64,000 bases of DNA, from the NCBI RefSeq assembly GCF_900456975.1, contig NZ_UGYM01000002.1, positions 4,588,001-4,652,000 of the forward strand. Direction: 5' to 3'. The notes below the pieces were generated by a model. It was not told the origin of the DNA. It worked only from the letters and a program-made list of their open reading frames with translations, and made no database searches. The translations under genes and the position numbers were made by a program. Origin of the DNA: Shewanella baltica (GTDB lineage Bacteria; Pseudomonadota; Gammaproteobacteria; Enterobacterales; Shewanellaceae). The stretch's first letter is position 1, and each line of letters begins with the position of its first letter. Of this stretch, positions 37,615 through 47,492 are shown one piece after another.

Positions 37615-38661
37615 TCACTCTTTGACCCAAGAGCCATCGTCCTTTGGCCTCACCCAAGGCTGAGAAAACCAATAGTAGCCATTTCGCGCCTTACTCGGCG
37701 CAGTGCAGTTGTAACGGGAACGACCCGCAGGTAAAGCTAAATCCGCTTGAACACTAAACTCGCTCTCACTCAACCAAGTCGGCTGTTTTGAACCTTGGCC
37801 TTGGATATAACACATCACTTGCTTAGCCGAGATATCGCTCATATCTAGGGTGACTTTAAGCTCTGGGCGCCAGTGGCCGCCCTTTAACTCAGGATCACTA
37901 GGACTCTGCGCAATCACAGGCATATTTAAACTGTATAGCTTGGCCTTAAGGCTTTTTAAATCAGCATATTGTCCAGCAACAGGGAAACGCGGCAGCGCCG
38001 TTAATGGCGAATAGGGCCCAGCGGCACCCGATTGTTGCCCCAAGGCAACAAAGCCATTCTCGGTTAACATATCCTGCAAGGCTTGATTGTACTCACCGTA
38101 GGGATAAGCCAGCATTTTGAAATTGTGCCCTGTGGCATCCAAAATGGCTTTTTCTGTGTCTAAAATATTGGCCTTTACTCGCGCTAGCCACTGCGCCTGT
38201 GATTCATTTTCTAAGGCGCGGATCAAATGTTCGTGCGCCCAACTGTGGTTAGCAATATCGGCGCCTTCCTTGGATAGCGTTATCAGCTCATCCCAAGTCA
38301 TCATCTCGGTAAACTTTTGTTTAATCGGCTCAATTGCCACAAACAAGGTGTAGGGAAATCCAAATTCCTTTAGGATAGGATGCGCCGTAGTGGCTATGCT
38401 GCGATAACCATCGTCGAAGGTAATTGCGACTGTTTTCGCAGGTAAATCTTGTTTTTGCTTTATCGCTTCAACTACCTGAGAAAGCGGGATCACCTTAAAG
38501 CCATCATCGGCTAGAAACTGCATTTGCTCACGAAATTGCGCGGGCGTCACGCTTGTGGCCGCCGGAGTGGTTTCTGACACATGGTGATATTGCAGAATGA
38601 CCACAGCATGGGCAGAAAACGTCATTAGCCCTATGAGTGCCAACAGCACACGTTTAACCAT
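37615..38661 (-). CDS. Exported polysaccharide deacetylase
   Basis: A 348-residue protein with a signal peptide (ending FSAHA, about residue 19) and a NodB-homology domain. The metal-binding triad is visible as TFDDGY (Asp) and NHSWAHEH (two His), with AYPYGEYN as motif 3. The C-terminal 100 residues form a separate region with Cys and Trp. The substrate (chitin, poly-GlcNAc or other N-acetylated glycan) cannot be told from sequence. Monocistronic, convergent with the cox operon and divergent from a MATE exporter 22 bases away. Confidence 0.88.
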   Translation of the reverse strand: MVKRVLLALIGLMTFSAHAVVILQYHHVSETTPAATSVTPAQFREQMQFLADDGFKVIPLSQVVEAIKQKQDLPAKTVAITFDDGYRSIATTAHPILKEFGFPYTLFVAIEPIKQKFTEMMTWDELITLSKEGADIANHSWAHEHLIRALENESQAQWLARVKANILDTEKAILDATGHNFKMLAYPYGEYNQALQDMLTENGFVALGQQSGAAGPYSPLTALPRFPVAGQYADLKSLKAKLYSLNMPVIAQSPSDPELKGGHWRPELKVTLDMSDISAKQVMCYIQGQGSKQPTWLSESEFSVQADLALPAGRSRYNCTAPSKARNGYYWFSQPWVRPKDDGSWVKE

Positions 38662-38683
38662 AATGTGAACACCTCTGAAATTA

Positions 38684-40051
38684 ATGAATACTGCTAAATC
38701 AACTTGGCTCGACCTAATGCTTAACGGCGCGAAAAATCGTCAATTACTGGCGCTTGCCCTGCCGATGATACTCTCCAATATCACTATCCCACTTTTGGGC
38801 TTAGTCGATACGGCTGTCATAGGTCATCTGAGTGAAGCCTATTATTTAGGGGGAGTCGCTGTCGGGTCAACGATTATCACATTAATCATTTGGTTATTGG
38901 GATTTTTGCGTATGGCGACCACAGGTTTAGTCGCGCAGGCCTATGGTGCAAATGATCTTCACGCCCAGCATAAACTCTTAGTCCAAGGCGCTATGCTAGC
39001 TGTGTTATTGGGCGCTGGCGTTATCGCGCTGCAAGTCCCGATATTAAATTTAGCGCTAGGATTATCCGAAGCGAGTAGCGAAGTCGAGCGCTATTGCCGC
39101 GAGTATTTTCAGGTACGAATTTGGTCAACGCCCTTCGCCCTACTCAACTTAGTAATGCTTGGCTGGCTATTGGGACGTCAGCAACCTAAAGCCGCTATGT
39201 GGCAGCTGATATTAGCCAACCTTGCCAATATTATTCTCGATGTGGTGTTTGTCCTCGGCTTAGGCTGGGGCGTTAAAGGCGCCGCCCTCGCCTCAGTCTT
39301 TGCCGATATCACCGCTTTCTCAGTCGCACTCACTATGGTGTTACAGCAACTCAAGCGCGAAGCCGATTTTCGCTTATCCCAGCTATTACCCCATGTCACC
39401 CTGACGGGGTACGGCAAATTACTGAGGCTCAACACAGATATTTTTATCCGCAGCCTCTGCCTGCAAGCGGCCTTTGCCTTTATGACTTTTCATGGTGCGG
39501 GTCTGGGTGATAATACCGTTGCCGCCAATGCCGTGTTACTGAATTTACTGCTGTTAATCTCCTATGCACTCGATGGCATTGCCTATTATGCCGAGGCAGA
39601 AGTCGGCCGAGCCTATGGCCAAAAACAGGCGGAGCAATTACGGGAAGCAGTGATCTTAGCCTGGAGCTGGTCGGCCATTACTGCGTTAGGGTTCTGCGCT
39701 GTATTCAGTCTTTTTGGCAGTAATATTATCGCGTTACTGACCAGCATTAATGAGGTCAGAACCACTGCACAGACCTATCTTATTTGGCTGATATTTTTGC
39801 CTTTATGGTCTTTTAGCTCGTATTTATTCGACGGGGTTTATATCGGTGCCGCTAAAGGCAAAGTGATGCGCAATAGCATGATACTCGCCACCTTCGGTGC
39901 ATTTTTCCCGACCTGGTATTTGCTGCAGCAACTATTATTGCCTGAGCAAGGTAACCACGCCCTTTGGGCCGCCATGAGTGTCTTTATGATCGCCAGAAGC
40001 CTAACGCTTGCGGGGCACTATTATTTCAGCAAAGACTTTTTGAATAATTAA
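38684..40051 (+). CDS. MATE family efflux transporter, DinF-like
   Basis: A 455-residue inner-membrane exporter with twelve TM helices in two halves. The N-terminal LALPMILSNITIPLLGLVDTAVIGHL and the pattern FLRMATTGLVAQAYGA are typical of the DinF branch. Likely an H+- or Na+-coupled exporter of cationic or bile-type compounds. No SOS box is visible in the 22-base gap to the divergent deacetylase gene, so LexA control as for E. coli dinF is not supported. The ribosome binding site is poor. Confidence 0.88.
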   Translation: MNTAKSTWLDLMLNGAKNRQLLALALPMILSNITIPLLGLVDTAVIGHLSEAYYLGGVAVGSTIITLIIWLLGFLRMATTGLVAQAYGANDLHAQHKLLVQGAMLAVLLGAGVIALQVPILNLALGLSEASSEVERYCREYFQVRIWSTPFALLNLVMLGWLLGRQQPKAAMWQLILANLANIILDVVFVLGLGWGVKGAALASVFADITAFSVALTMVLQQLKREADFRLSQLLPHVTLTGYGKLLRLNTDIFIRSLCLQAAFAFMTFHGAGLGDNTVAANAVLLNLLLLISYALDGIAYYAEAEVGRAYGQKQAEQLREAVILAWSWSAITALGFCAVFSLFGSNIIALLTSINEVRTTAQTYLIWLIFLPLWSFSSYLFDGVYIGAAKGKVMRNSMILATFGAFFPTWYLLQQLLLPEQGNHALWAAMSVFMIARSLTLAGHYYFSKDFLNN

Positions 40052-40131
40052 ATCTGTAAAGACAGTAGCTTACAAATATCAAAATCACTATGATGTTGAT
40101 TTTACAATTGTAACAAAGATGTGATTCTATA

Positions 40132-42069
40132 ATGAAAAGGATTTTACCGCTGCTTTTTATGTGGCTATGCAACCATGCCGTTGCCGACACAGCGCCACAA
40201 TTACCCGTTGAAGCCTTTGCAAGCATCCCAGATGTTAGCTCTGTGCAACTCTCGCCTAACGGCAAAAAACTCGCATCGGTTGTACGCGTCGACCAAGCCA
40301 AACTCAAAGGTACTGTCGTTAGTATCCAAGATATAGAAACAGGCGAAAAAAGCATTCCGTTGCACACGGATAATCAAAAATTTGTCATCCTGTCTCTGCA
40401 GTGGGCAAACGATAATATCTTACTGATCAGTGCTAAGTTTCCGGCTAACCGTTACGGTACACCGACAACCGAAACCCGCCTTGTTAAGTATGATTTGACC
40501 ACTAAAAAAACCTCGAGTGTCATTCCACGCAGTGTCTTAGATCGTCTCAATTGGATACCGCAACATCAGGGACAAATTATCGATCTGATGGCAGATGATC
40601 CCGACAATATTTTACTGTCATTAGACGGAATGGGCGAAAACGTAGGCGAAGATAGTGTACTGAAAGTCAATTTAGCGCAGGGTAAATCCAGTTACACCCA
40701 AAATGCTAAAAAGAAGATCATCAGTTGGATTACTGACAGGCAACACAAGGTCCGTATTTCTATCTATAACGATGATACTGAGTACCGCATTTATGAACAG
40801 GCCGAGCAAAAGAGAGATTCACGTTTACTTTGGACCTTTAAAGCCTTCTCAGAGGACAGTGTTTGGCCATTAGGTTTTGATGCTGACCCCAATATTCTTT
40901 ACGTTCGCGCCTATCACCAAGGTTTCGAAGCCATATTTAAAGTCAATCTGACCGATCCTAAGCTCACAAAAGAATTGGTCTACGCCAATGAAGATACTGA
41001 CGTTGAAGGTAATTTACTCTATTCGAAACTGAAGAAAAAAGTGATTGGTATCAGTGAAGGTGACGGCGAAGAATACACCTTTTGGGAAAAAGAATATGTG
41101 GGCCTACAAAATGGCCTTAAAGCCGTGTTACCCAATGCACACAACTATATTACTCAGTTCAGTACCGATGAACGCCGCTACATAGTGTATTCCACTAGCT
41201 CGACCGAGCCCGGCACTTACTATTTTGGCGATAGGGACGAAAAAACGCTTTATCCAATCGCTAACCGATACGGCAGACTCAAGAGTGAACTCCTCGCCGA
41301 TACCCAATATTTAACTTATGAGGCAAGGGATAAGCTCAAAATCGATGCTTACCTAACCGTGCCAAAAGGGCTTGAAGCCAAGCAACTGCCGACGATTATT
41401 TTCCCCCATGGCGGCCCCATCAGTTACGACAGCAACGACTTTGACTACTGGGCACAGTTCTTCGCTAATCGTGGTTATGCGGTATTTCGGATGAACTTCA
41501 GGGGCTCGGCAGGTTACGGCTATGAGTTTATGAAAGCTGGCCTAAAAAGCTGGGGACTCGAAATGCAAAACGACGTCGAAGACGGGACTCGCTACCTAAT
41601 AGATCAAGGGATTAGCGATCCTAAACGTATTTGTATTGTCGGGGCTAGCTATGGTGGTTACGCGGCCTTAATGGGTGCAGCCATGACTCCCGATCTCTAC
41701 CGCTGCGCCGTGAGTGTAGCGGGTGTCACCGATGTGGCCTATCTAGTGAAATCGAGCCGAAGATTTACTAACTATAAAGTGGTTAAAGAGCAAATAGGGG
41801 ATGACTTTGATGCGCTCTATGACCGCTCGCCGATCAGTAAAGCCGATAAAATTAACATCCCAGTATTGCTGCTACATGGCGATAAGGACAGAGTGGTGAA
41901 GGTTCAACATAGCCGAGAAATGTATGACGAACTCAAATCACTGAAAAAACCAGTGGAGTATATTGAGCTGGAGAATGGCGATCATTACTTGAGCAATAAC
42001 GACAACAGACTCGCGACATTTAAAGCCTTAGATAAGTTCTTAGCTGATAACCTCAACCATAAGTTATAA
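40132..42069 (+). CDS. S9 family prolyl oligopeptidase, exported
   Basis: A 645-residue serine peptidase. The signal peptide is about 20 residues (ending AVADTA), the N-terminal 370 residues form a beta-propeller-like region, and the C-terminal alpha/beta-hydrolase domain holds the triad: Ser in GASYGGYA, Asp in LLHGDKDRVV and His in NGDHYLSN. FPHGGPISYDSNDFDYWAQF is the oxyanion-side segment. It is expected to cleave small peptides (dipeptidyl or acylaminoacyl type) in the periplasm. Monocistronic with a terminator about 35 bases after the stop. Confidence 0.9.
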   Translation: MKRILPLLFMWLCNHAVADTAPQLPVEAFASIPDVSSVQLSPNGKKLASVVRVDQAKLKGTVVSIQDIETGEKSIPLHTDNQKFVILSLQWANDNILLISAKFPANRYGTPTTETRLVKYDLTTKKTSSVIPRSVLDRLNWIPQHQGQIIDLMADDPDNILLSLDGMGENVGEDSVLKVNLAQGKSSYTQNAKKKIISWITDRQHKVRISIYNDDTEYRIYEQAEQKRDSRLLWTFKAFSEDSVWPLGFDADPNILYVRAYHQGFEAIFKVNLTDPKLTKELVYANEDTDVEGNLLYSKLKKKVIGISEGDGEEYTFWEKEYVGLQNGLKAVLPNAHNYITQFSTDERRYIVYSTSSTEPGTYYFGDRDEKTLYPIANRYGRLKSELLADTQYLTYEARDKLKIDAYLTVPKGLEAKQLPTIIFPHGGPISYDSNDFDYWAQFFANRGYAVFRMNFRGSAGYGYEFMKAGLKSWGLEMQNDVEDGTRYLIDQGISDPKRICIVGASYGGYAALMGAAMTPDLYRCAVSVAGVTDVAYLVKSSRRFTNYKVVKEQIGDDFDALYDRSPISKADKINIPVLLLHGDKDRVVKVQHSREMYDELKSLKKPVEYIELENGDHYLSNNDNRLATFKALDKFLADNLNHKL

Positions 42070-42102
42070 CTGAACAGCAGCACTTTAAGCGAATGCAAAA
42101 TA

Positions 42103-42133
42103 TAAAAAACGCGACTCAGAGGTCGCGTTTTTT
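42103..42133. terminator. Bidirectional terminator between the S9 peptidase and nfuA
   Basis: AAAAAACGCGAC-TCAGAG-GTCGCGTTTTTT, a perfect stem between convergent genes. Confidence 0.93.
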
Positions 42134-42153
42134 ATTCAGCTCAACAAACAAGA

Positions 42154-42732
42154 TTAAGCGTAAGAATGCTCACCGTGTTGGTGATCTGTCACGTCACGTA
42201 CGCCAGTCAACTCACCTGGGAACATGTCTAACAGTTGTTTCTCGATACCATCCTTCAGGGTGATATCAACTTGAGAACAACCGTTACATCCACCGCCGAA
42301 CTGCAGTACAGCTACGCCTTCTTTAGTGATTTCAACCAGCATGATATTACCACCATGGCCGGCTAACTGAGGGTTGATCTCAGATTGGATCACGTATTCG
42401 ATACGCTCGACTAAAGGTGCATCGCCAGACACTTTACGCATTTTTGCGTTAGGAGCTTTGAGCGTGAGTTGTGAACCTAATTGGTCAGTCACAAAATCGA
42501 TAGTGGCATCTTCAAGGAAAGGTGCACTCTTCTCATCGACCATAGCATTGAAGCCAGTGAACTCGATTTCAATATCATCACTTTCTACTGCATCCGGTGG
42601 ACAATAAGACACACCACACTCGGCTTGCGAGGTTCCTGGACTGATCACAAATACGCGAATATGAGTGCCTTCAGGTTGATCTGCTAACAACTTAACAAAA
42701 TGGGCTTGAGCCGCATCGGAAATGGTAATCAT
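42154..42732 (-). CDS. nfuA: NfuA, Fe-S cluster carrier
   Basis: A 192-residue two-domain protein: an N-terminal degenerate A-type (HesB-like) domain and a C-terminal Nfu domain with the cluster-binding CNGC motif ([19 protein letters not shown]). It carries 4Fe-4S clusters to apoproteins, especially under iron limitation or oxidative stress. The start at 42732 yields the E. coli length; the longer open frame upstream has no homology. Order nfuA-gntX-bioH matches E. coli. Confidence 0.95.
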
Positions 42733-42973
42733 GAAAACCTGCTCCGTCAGGGGATACCTGAGTGTTTTAGTAAGAATTAGCCGTATGATACTCCGACTCA
42801 CCTTCGCTTTGTAGTCCCTTGGGTAGCAAGTTTGTGGATTTTTGCCATAGCGATCACGATTCGACTGGGTCATTTGAGCTATTTAAACGATAAAAGCTTA
42901 GCGAATTAAAATCGAATAATGCTAATAAGACAGTCACTTGAGTGGACATTCCAAGACGCTATATACATGCTTC

Positions 42974-43765
42974 TCATTCATTATCGAGATCATCCAACAA
43001 GCCTGGCGCCTCTGCCCTTGCCAAACACCATACCTGCACATGTACGTATCGCGCTTCGAATAAGCGGGCAATTTCAGAGACTGTGGTGCCTGTCGTGACC
43101 ACATCATCCACCAGTGCAATACGCTGGAACGCAAAATCATCCGCTAACATAAAGGCATCGTGTAAGTTGCGTCGTCGTTGTGCACCTGAAAGTCCGGCCT
43201 GCGGCCGAGTGTCTTGCTGGCGCGTTAATCCTTTGCTCACTAATGGCAGTTGCAAGAGCTGTGATAACTCATGGGCAATTAACCACGCCTGATTAAACCC
43301 CCGTTGTTGCAAGCGTTTTGGATGCAATGGGACTGGCACTATAGCTTGCGGCAGCATGATTAATCCTTGCTGTTCTAATAGCTTAATTCGCGCCACTAAG
43401 GCGCGGCATAGCACAGGTAAAGCGGCAAGTTGCCCCTGATATTTAATCGCGCCGATCCAAGCACCTAAACCTTGATGGTAACTGCAGGGGGCAACGACTT
43501 TACGCGGCTGACGCTTTTGGCATTCCCCGCAATAATCAACCTCGATTTGCATCGACTTACCGCAGCCTAAGCAAATAGGTCCATGATATAAGCCAGATTG
43601 AAGACAAACGATGCAAATGCCCGTCTCGGGGATAGGTATGGATTGGTGGCACAGCAGGCAACGGTTAGGTAAACTGCCCGCCAACCACCTTGTGCTGAGT
43701 TGATAGCCTAAACACACTATCCGCCAAGCGGATGGCGGCCAAATCCTTTTAACAAAGCGCGACAT
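42974..43765 (-). CDS. gntX: GntX/ComF-family phosphoribosyltransferase-like protein
   Basis: A 263-residue protein with N-terminal CxxC-type zinc-finger pairs (CLLCHQ, CIVCLQ, CLGCGK and CGECQK) followed by a phosphoribosyltransferase domain with PVPLHPKRLQQRGFNQA and the PRPP loop ALVDDVVTTGTT. ComF homologues help DNA uptake in competent bacteria and E. coli GntX is linked to DNA use as nutrient. I place the start at 43765; the frame stays open beyond it over the bioH start. It is divergent from bioH with only 32 bases between the starts. Confidence 0.87.
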   Translation of the reverse strand: MSRFVKRIWPPSAWRIVCLGYQLSTRWLAGSLPNRCLLCHQSIPIPETGICIVCLQSGLYHGPICLGCGKSMQIEVDYCGECQKRQPRKVVAPCSYHQGLGAWIGAIKYQGQLAALPVLCRALVARIKLLEQQGLIMLPQAIVPVPLHPKRLQQRGFNQAWLIAHELSQLLQLPLVSKGLTRQQDTRPQAGLSGAQRRRNLHDAFMLADDFAFQRIALVDDVVTTGTTVSEIARLFEARYVHVQVWCLARAEAPGLLDDLDNE

Positions 43766-43797
43766 ACCTTCACCTAATCCATTTTTGAGGCACTCAA

Positions 43798-44592
43798 GTG
43801 AGCCAAGTGACATCCACAAACCACGCAAATTTGCATATTGAAATCAGAGGCCAAGGGCCAGATCTGGTGATGCTTCACGGTTGGGGAGTCAATAGCGCTG
43901 TGTTTACGCCATTACATGAGTCACTGTCTCAGTATAGGGTGCACTATGTCGACTTGCCGGGCTTCGGCCATAGTCAGATGGTGGAAGGTGATCTATTAGC
44001 TTGGGTCGATGTCTTAGTCGCCGCATTACCAGAACACGCTATTTGGGCCGGCTGGTCACTTGGTGGGCTAGTTGCGACTCAGGCAGCACTGAGTTATCCG
44101 CAAAAAATCAAAGGCTTGATCACTATTGCCTCATCCCCTTGCTTTATGGCAAGGGAAGACGAAGCATGGCCGGGCATTCCGCCCCAAGTCCTTAATCAAT
44201 TTAGAGAACAACTCGGGCAAAATTTACCTAAAACCATTGAGAGATTTTTGGCGATTCAAGCCATGGGCAGCGAAACCGCCAAGGAAGATATCAAACGGCT
44301 GCGCGATCTTGTGCTTGCGCGTCCGTTACCCGATGCCAGAGCCTTAACTCAAGGTCTGAGTATGCTGACCGACATCGACTTAAGGCCGCAACTGACAGAG
44401 TTACAGCAACCTTGGCTTAGAATTTGGGGCCGACTCGATGGACTCGTCCCCAAACGCGTACAACCTAAGATGCCGATCACGCCGCAAATTGAAGATGTGA
44501 TGCTAGCCAAAGCCTCACATGCGCCGTTTATTTCCCATCAACAGGAGTTTTTGCAGATATTTATGCCTTGGTTAGCGTTACAGACACGCTAA
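43798..44592 (+). CDS. bioH: BioH, pimeloyl-ACP methyl ester esterase (GTG start)
   Basis: A 264-residue alpha/beta-hydrolase that removes the methyl group from pimeloyl-ACP ester, ending pimelate synthesis for biotin. MLHGWGVNS, the nucleophile elbow GWSLGG, and the His in KASHAPFISH follow the BioH pattern. The GTG start has a GAGG stretch nine to ten bases upstream. Promoters for bioH and gntX must overlap the coding sequences because only 32 bases separate them. Confidence 0.92.
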   Translation: MSQVTSTNHANLHIEIRGQGPDLVMLHGWGVNSAVFTPLHESLSQYRVHYVDLPGFGHSQMVEGDLLAWVDVLVAALPEHAIWAGWSLGGLVATQAALSYPQKIKGLITIASSPCFMAREDEAWPGIPPQVLNQFREQLGQNLPKTIERFLAIQAMGSETAKEDIKRLRDLVLARPLPDARALTQGLSMLTDIDLRPQLTELQQPWLRIWGRLDGLVPKRVQPKMPITPQIEDVMLAKASHAPFISHQQEFLQIFMPWLALQTR

Positions 44593-44653
44593 CGCTTTAT
44601 CTTTGAGCGATTAATGACTAGTATTTAACCATTAGTGCACCAAGGAATTTTCC

Positions 44654-45211
44654 ATGTTAGTTGTCAGTAACTACCCCCAAGTCCCACTAGCGACCAGTAA
44701 TGTCGCGACGGACTCGGCTCGGGTCGACAACCAACTGAAACCTGTGGTCATTCCCCCACAAGCTGCCACTAAAGGCCATGAAGAACGTGCCTTTAATTCG
44801 CAGAATGAACGCACAGCAGATCAAACTCAGCAACAAACCAAAACGCTCGAGAATAATCAGCAACAAGTTCAAGAAAAACAGCAGCAACAGCAATCCTCGC
44901 AGCAACAAAGCCAACAGCAACAAGAGAAAAAAGCCCCCATTGTGGTGGCCGAGCGAGTTTTACCTAAGACGCTTAAAATTGCCGCACGCGGTCAAGCGGC
45001 GCTGCAACGTAAGGATATCCGCTTAAAGGTCAGTCAAGGTGCGGCAAATTATGCCAGCAGTAACGCCAAAGCGAATACCAGCAGTGCGGCGCGTCAATCG
45101 CTCCAAGGAGAACCGACTCAATTTTATCAACAGCTTGGACAACGCATTGGTCAGTTCTATCAACAACAGACTCAGCCAGAGCAAGAATCTATTATGTCGA
45201 CGTGGATTTAA
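44654..45211 (+). CDS. Gln-rich hypothetical protein
   Basis: A 185-residue protein with no signal peptide or membrane segment. Residues of about 55-95 are dominated by Gln (runs of QQQQQ and QQSQQQQ), giving a disordered or coiled-coil-like middle; the C-terminal part is basic and Gln/Ser/Ala-rich with a QFYQQLGQRIGQFYQQQ segment. Function unknown. Composition suggests a surface or assembly role, but no family is recognised. It is followed by a strong bidirectional terminator. Confidence 0.7.
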   Translation: MLVVSNYPQVPLATSNVATDSARVDNQLKPVVIPPQAATKGHEERAFNSQNERTADQTQQQTKTLENNQQQVQEKQQQQQSSQQQSQQQQEKKAPIVVAERVLPKTLKIAARGQAALQRKDIRLKVSQGAANYASSNAKANTSSAARQSLQGEPTQFYQQLGQRIGQFYQQQTQPEQESIMSTWI

Positions 45212-45265
45212 CCTATTCCAATCGTATGAATCCGTTTGCGCACAAAATTAACATGAATGATAAAC

Positions 45266-45296
45266 AAAAATGCCGCTAAAAATAGCGGCATTTTTT
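45266..45296. terminator. Bidirectional terminator
   Basis: AAAAATGCCGCTA-AAAA-TAGCGGCATTTTTT between the Gln-rich gene and the convergent sulfatase-like gene. Confidence 0.93.
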
Positions 45297-45310
45297 ATGC
45301 TGTTTAACGC

Positions 45311-47275
45311 TTATTTAGGCAAACGATACAGCTCTTGCTGGTAGGCCAAACTGCCCCATAATGCCCAACTTAAGGCTTTCTTCTCTAACGCTGCTGCAGC
45401 TGGCGCATAAGGCGTTAACTGCTCAGTTTTTTCGTTATATTCGAAACCTTGAGCCGCTTTTTCTGGCTGCAGGATCACTACATCTTTACCTTCCATCAGG
45501 GCAAAGTTTTTATCGTATTGCATTAACGCGCGTCCAGGCCAATCATCGCTGACCTGGGTCAAATCTCGGCCTAGCATAGGATAAGAGTCTGAAATACCAA
45601 TCAATGATAAAAGTGTCGGCGGTAAATCAATCTGGCTCACTATACGATGATCGCGTTTTGGCGCTAAATTATCCCCAAGGATTAAACCCGGAATACGAAA
45701 ACGTGACACTGGCACCAGATCCGCACCACCTACTCGGCTGTCATGGTCGGCAACCACGATAAAAATCGTGTCTTTCCAGTAGTCTGCATTTTTCGCGAGT
45801 TTAAAAAACTCACCAATCGCATAATCGGCATATTTCGCCGCATTGTTGCGGGTTTGCTTAGGTTGTTCGTACAGCTCGATACGATCATCAGGGAATTCGA
45901 ATGGATCGTGGTTACTCGAGCTAAACACTAAACTAAAGAAAGGCTTACCTTCACTGTGTAGACGCTCAAACTCACTATTCGCCTTACGCATTAAGTCTTC
46001 GTCTGACGCGCCCCACGAACCCACGAAGGCCGGAGATTTATAATCTTTCTGATCTATGATGTCACTAAAGCCGTTACCCAAAAAGAAGCTACGCATATTG
46101 TCGAAATGGCTCTCACCACCATAAATAAACTGCGTGGTATAGCCATGATTTTTAAGTAATTCAGCTATGCTGAAGAAGCCAACTTGGCTCTTACCCAGTT
46201 TCACCACAGCACGAGCTGGCGTCGGGGTAAAACCTGTCGTTACGGCTTCTATCCCGCGCACTGAACGAGTGCCAGTGGCGTACAAGTTATCGAAATACCA
46301 ACCTTCTTTGGACAAGGCATCGATATTCGGAGTCAGGGGTAAACCACCTAAACTCCCCACAAAACGTGCGCCTAAACTCTCTTGCAGTAGGATCACTAAG
46401 TTCTTTGGCTTTCCGGTATAACTGGCTTGGTTAAAGCTTAGCGATGGGATATCCGTTGAGGTAAATACACTTTCAGGACGACCACTTTCCTGTCTTATGG
46501 TCGCAATAATCTCAGCGTTATCTAACTTGCCATACACTTTAGAGGCATCTTCTTCACTACCCATCTGCTTGATGGCAAACACTAATGAATAGGCTGAGTT
46601 GATGACTAAAGAGTTCACTAATGGATCGTCGGCAAACGCCACCATAGCAGGGTTAATCGGTCTATGGCCTAAGGTTGAACGCGCACCTAATAACGTCATG
46701 GCGATAACAAGCACTGCCAATACAGGACGCCAGTACCAGCGCGGGAAACGTAGATTTTTAGTGAGCTTACCGCTTAACACCCAGCCCCCCCAAAGCGTAC
46801 CGATAGTTAATAGCACGGAGAAGATCAGCTCAAGTTTGCGACCCGCCCACAGCATAGAAAGCACTTCTTTCGGGTAGATCAGATATTCTACATACAAACG
46901 ATTTGGGCGAATACCGTATTCTTCAATAAACGCAGGAGTCGATGCTTCTAAAAAGAGGATGATCCACAGACCGACAGTTAACCACACCCGTAAAATTGGC
47001 TGCCACAGACGGCCAATAAAATGATCACCCGAAAATAATGCGGTTCCTAAGGCAGCAATACCCCATAACCAGCACAGAGTCGCGATATCGACGCGTAAAC
47101 CTTGGATTAAGAGATGCGACCAACCATCAACAGCGGCCACGCGATCGGCTTGCCACAGCCCTAAAGCGATACGGCTCGCGGTGGCAATAAAAAGCACTAA
47201 TAGCGAGAAAATAAAGATGGCGCGGAAAGGCCCATGGGCATTGTTGTGCCCGCGAGGTGATAAACCAGATTGCAT
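45311..47275 (-). CDS. LtaS/MdoB-type membrane phosphoglycerol transferase-like protein
   Basis: A 654-residue inner-membrane protein with four to five N-terminal TM helices (to about residue 205) and a C-terminal periplasmic sulfatase-fold domain. Alkaline-phosphatase-superfamily landmarks are LVILLQESLGARFVGS, TGTRSVRGIEA (nucleophile region) and FIVVADHDSRVGG (metal ligands). Related proteins transfer phosphoglycerol or phosphoethanolamine to glycans or lipids; the acceptor here is unknown. Monocistronic. Confidence 0.87.
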   Translation of the reverse strand: MQSGLSPRGHNNAHGPFRAIFIFSLLVLFIATASRIALGLWQADRVAAVDGWSHLLIQGLRVDIATLCWLWGIAALGTALFSGDHFIGRLWQPILRVWLTVGLWIILFLEASTPAFIEEYGIRPNRLYVEYLIYPKEVLSMLWAGRKLELIFSVLLTIGTLWGGWVLSGKLTKNLRFPRWYWRPVLAVLVIAMTLLGARSTLGHRPINPAMVAFADDPLVNSLVINSAYSLVFAIKQMGSEEDASKVYGKLDNAEIIATIRQESGRPESVFTSTDIPSLSFNQASYTGKPKNLVILLQESLGARFVGSLGGLPLTPNIDALSKEGWYFDNLYATGTRSVRGIEAVTTGFTPTPARAVVKLGKSQVGFFSIAELLKNHGYTTQFIYGGESHFDNMRSFFLGNGFSDIIDQKDYKSPAFVGSWGASDEDLMRKANSEFERLHSEGKPFFSLVFSSSNHDPFEFPDDRIELYEQPKQTRNNAAKYADYAIGEFFKLAKNADYWKDTIFIVVADHDSRVGGADLVPVSRFRIPGLILGDNLAPKRDHRIVSQIDLPPTLLSLIGISDSYPMLGRDLTQVSDDWPGRALMQYDKNFALMEGKDVVILQPEKAAQGFEYNEKTEQLTPYAPAAAALEKKALSWALWGSLAYQQELYRLPK

Positions 47276-47441
47276 GTGTTACCCCAAAACGTATAATGAG
47301 CCACTCAGCGTTGGAGTGTCAATTTGAAAAAAATCGGTGAATAAGCTGTGCTATGACAACCGATTTTGCTTAACGTTGCATTAAATGCCGACTTTATATT
47401 CCCTAAGACGATATTGATGCAACAATTTTGTGAGTAACATG

Positions 47442-47478
47442 TAAAAAAGTCGACTCGGACATGGCTTAAGTCCGAGTC
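47442..47478 (-). terminator. Terminator after tex
   Basis: Minus strand GACTCGGAC-N9-GTCCGAGTC followed closely by TTTTTT. Confidence 0.9.
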
Positions 47479-47492
47479 TTAACGGTTAACGC

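Noticed and set aside
38662..38683. Expected SOS box in front of the DinF-like MATE gene
   Set aside because: The 22-base gap has no CTG-N10-CAG sequence.
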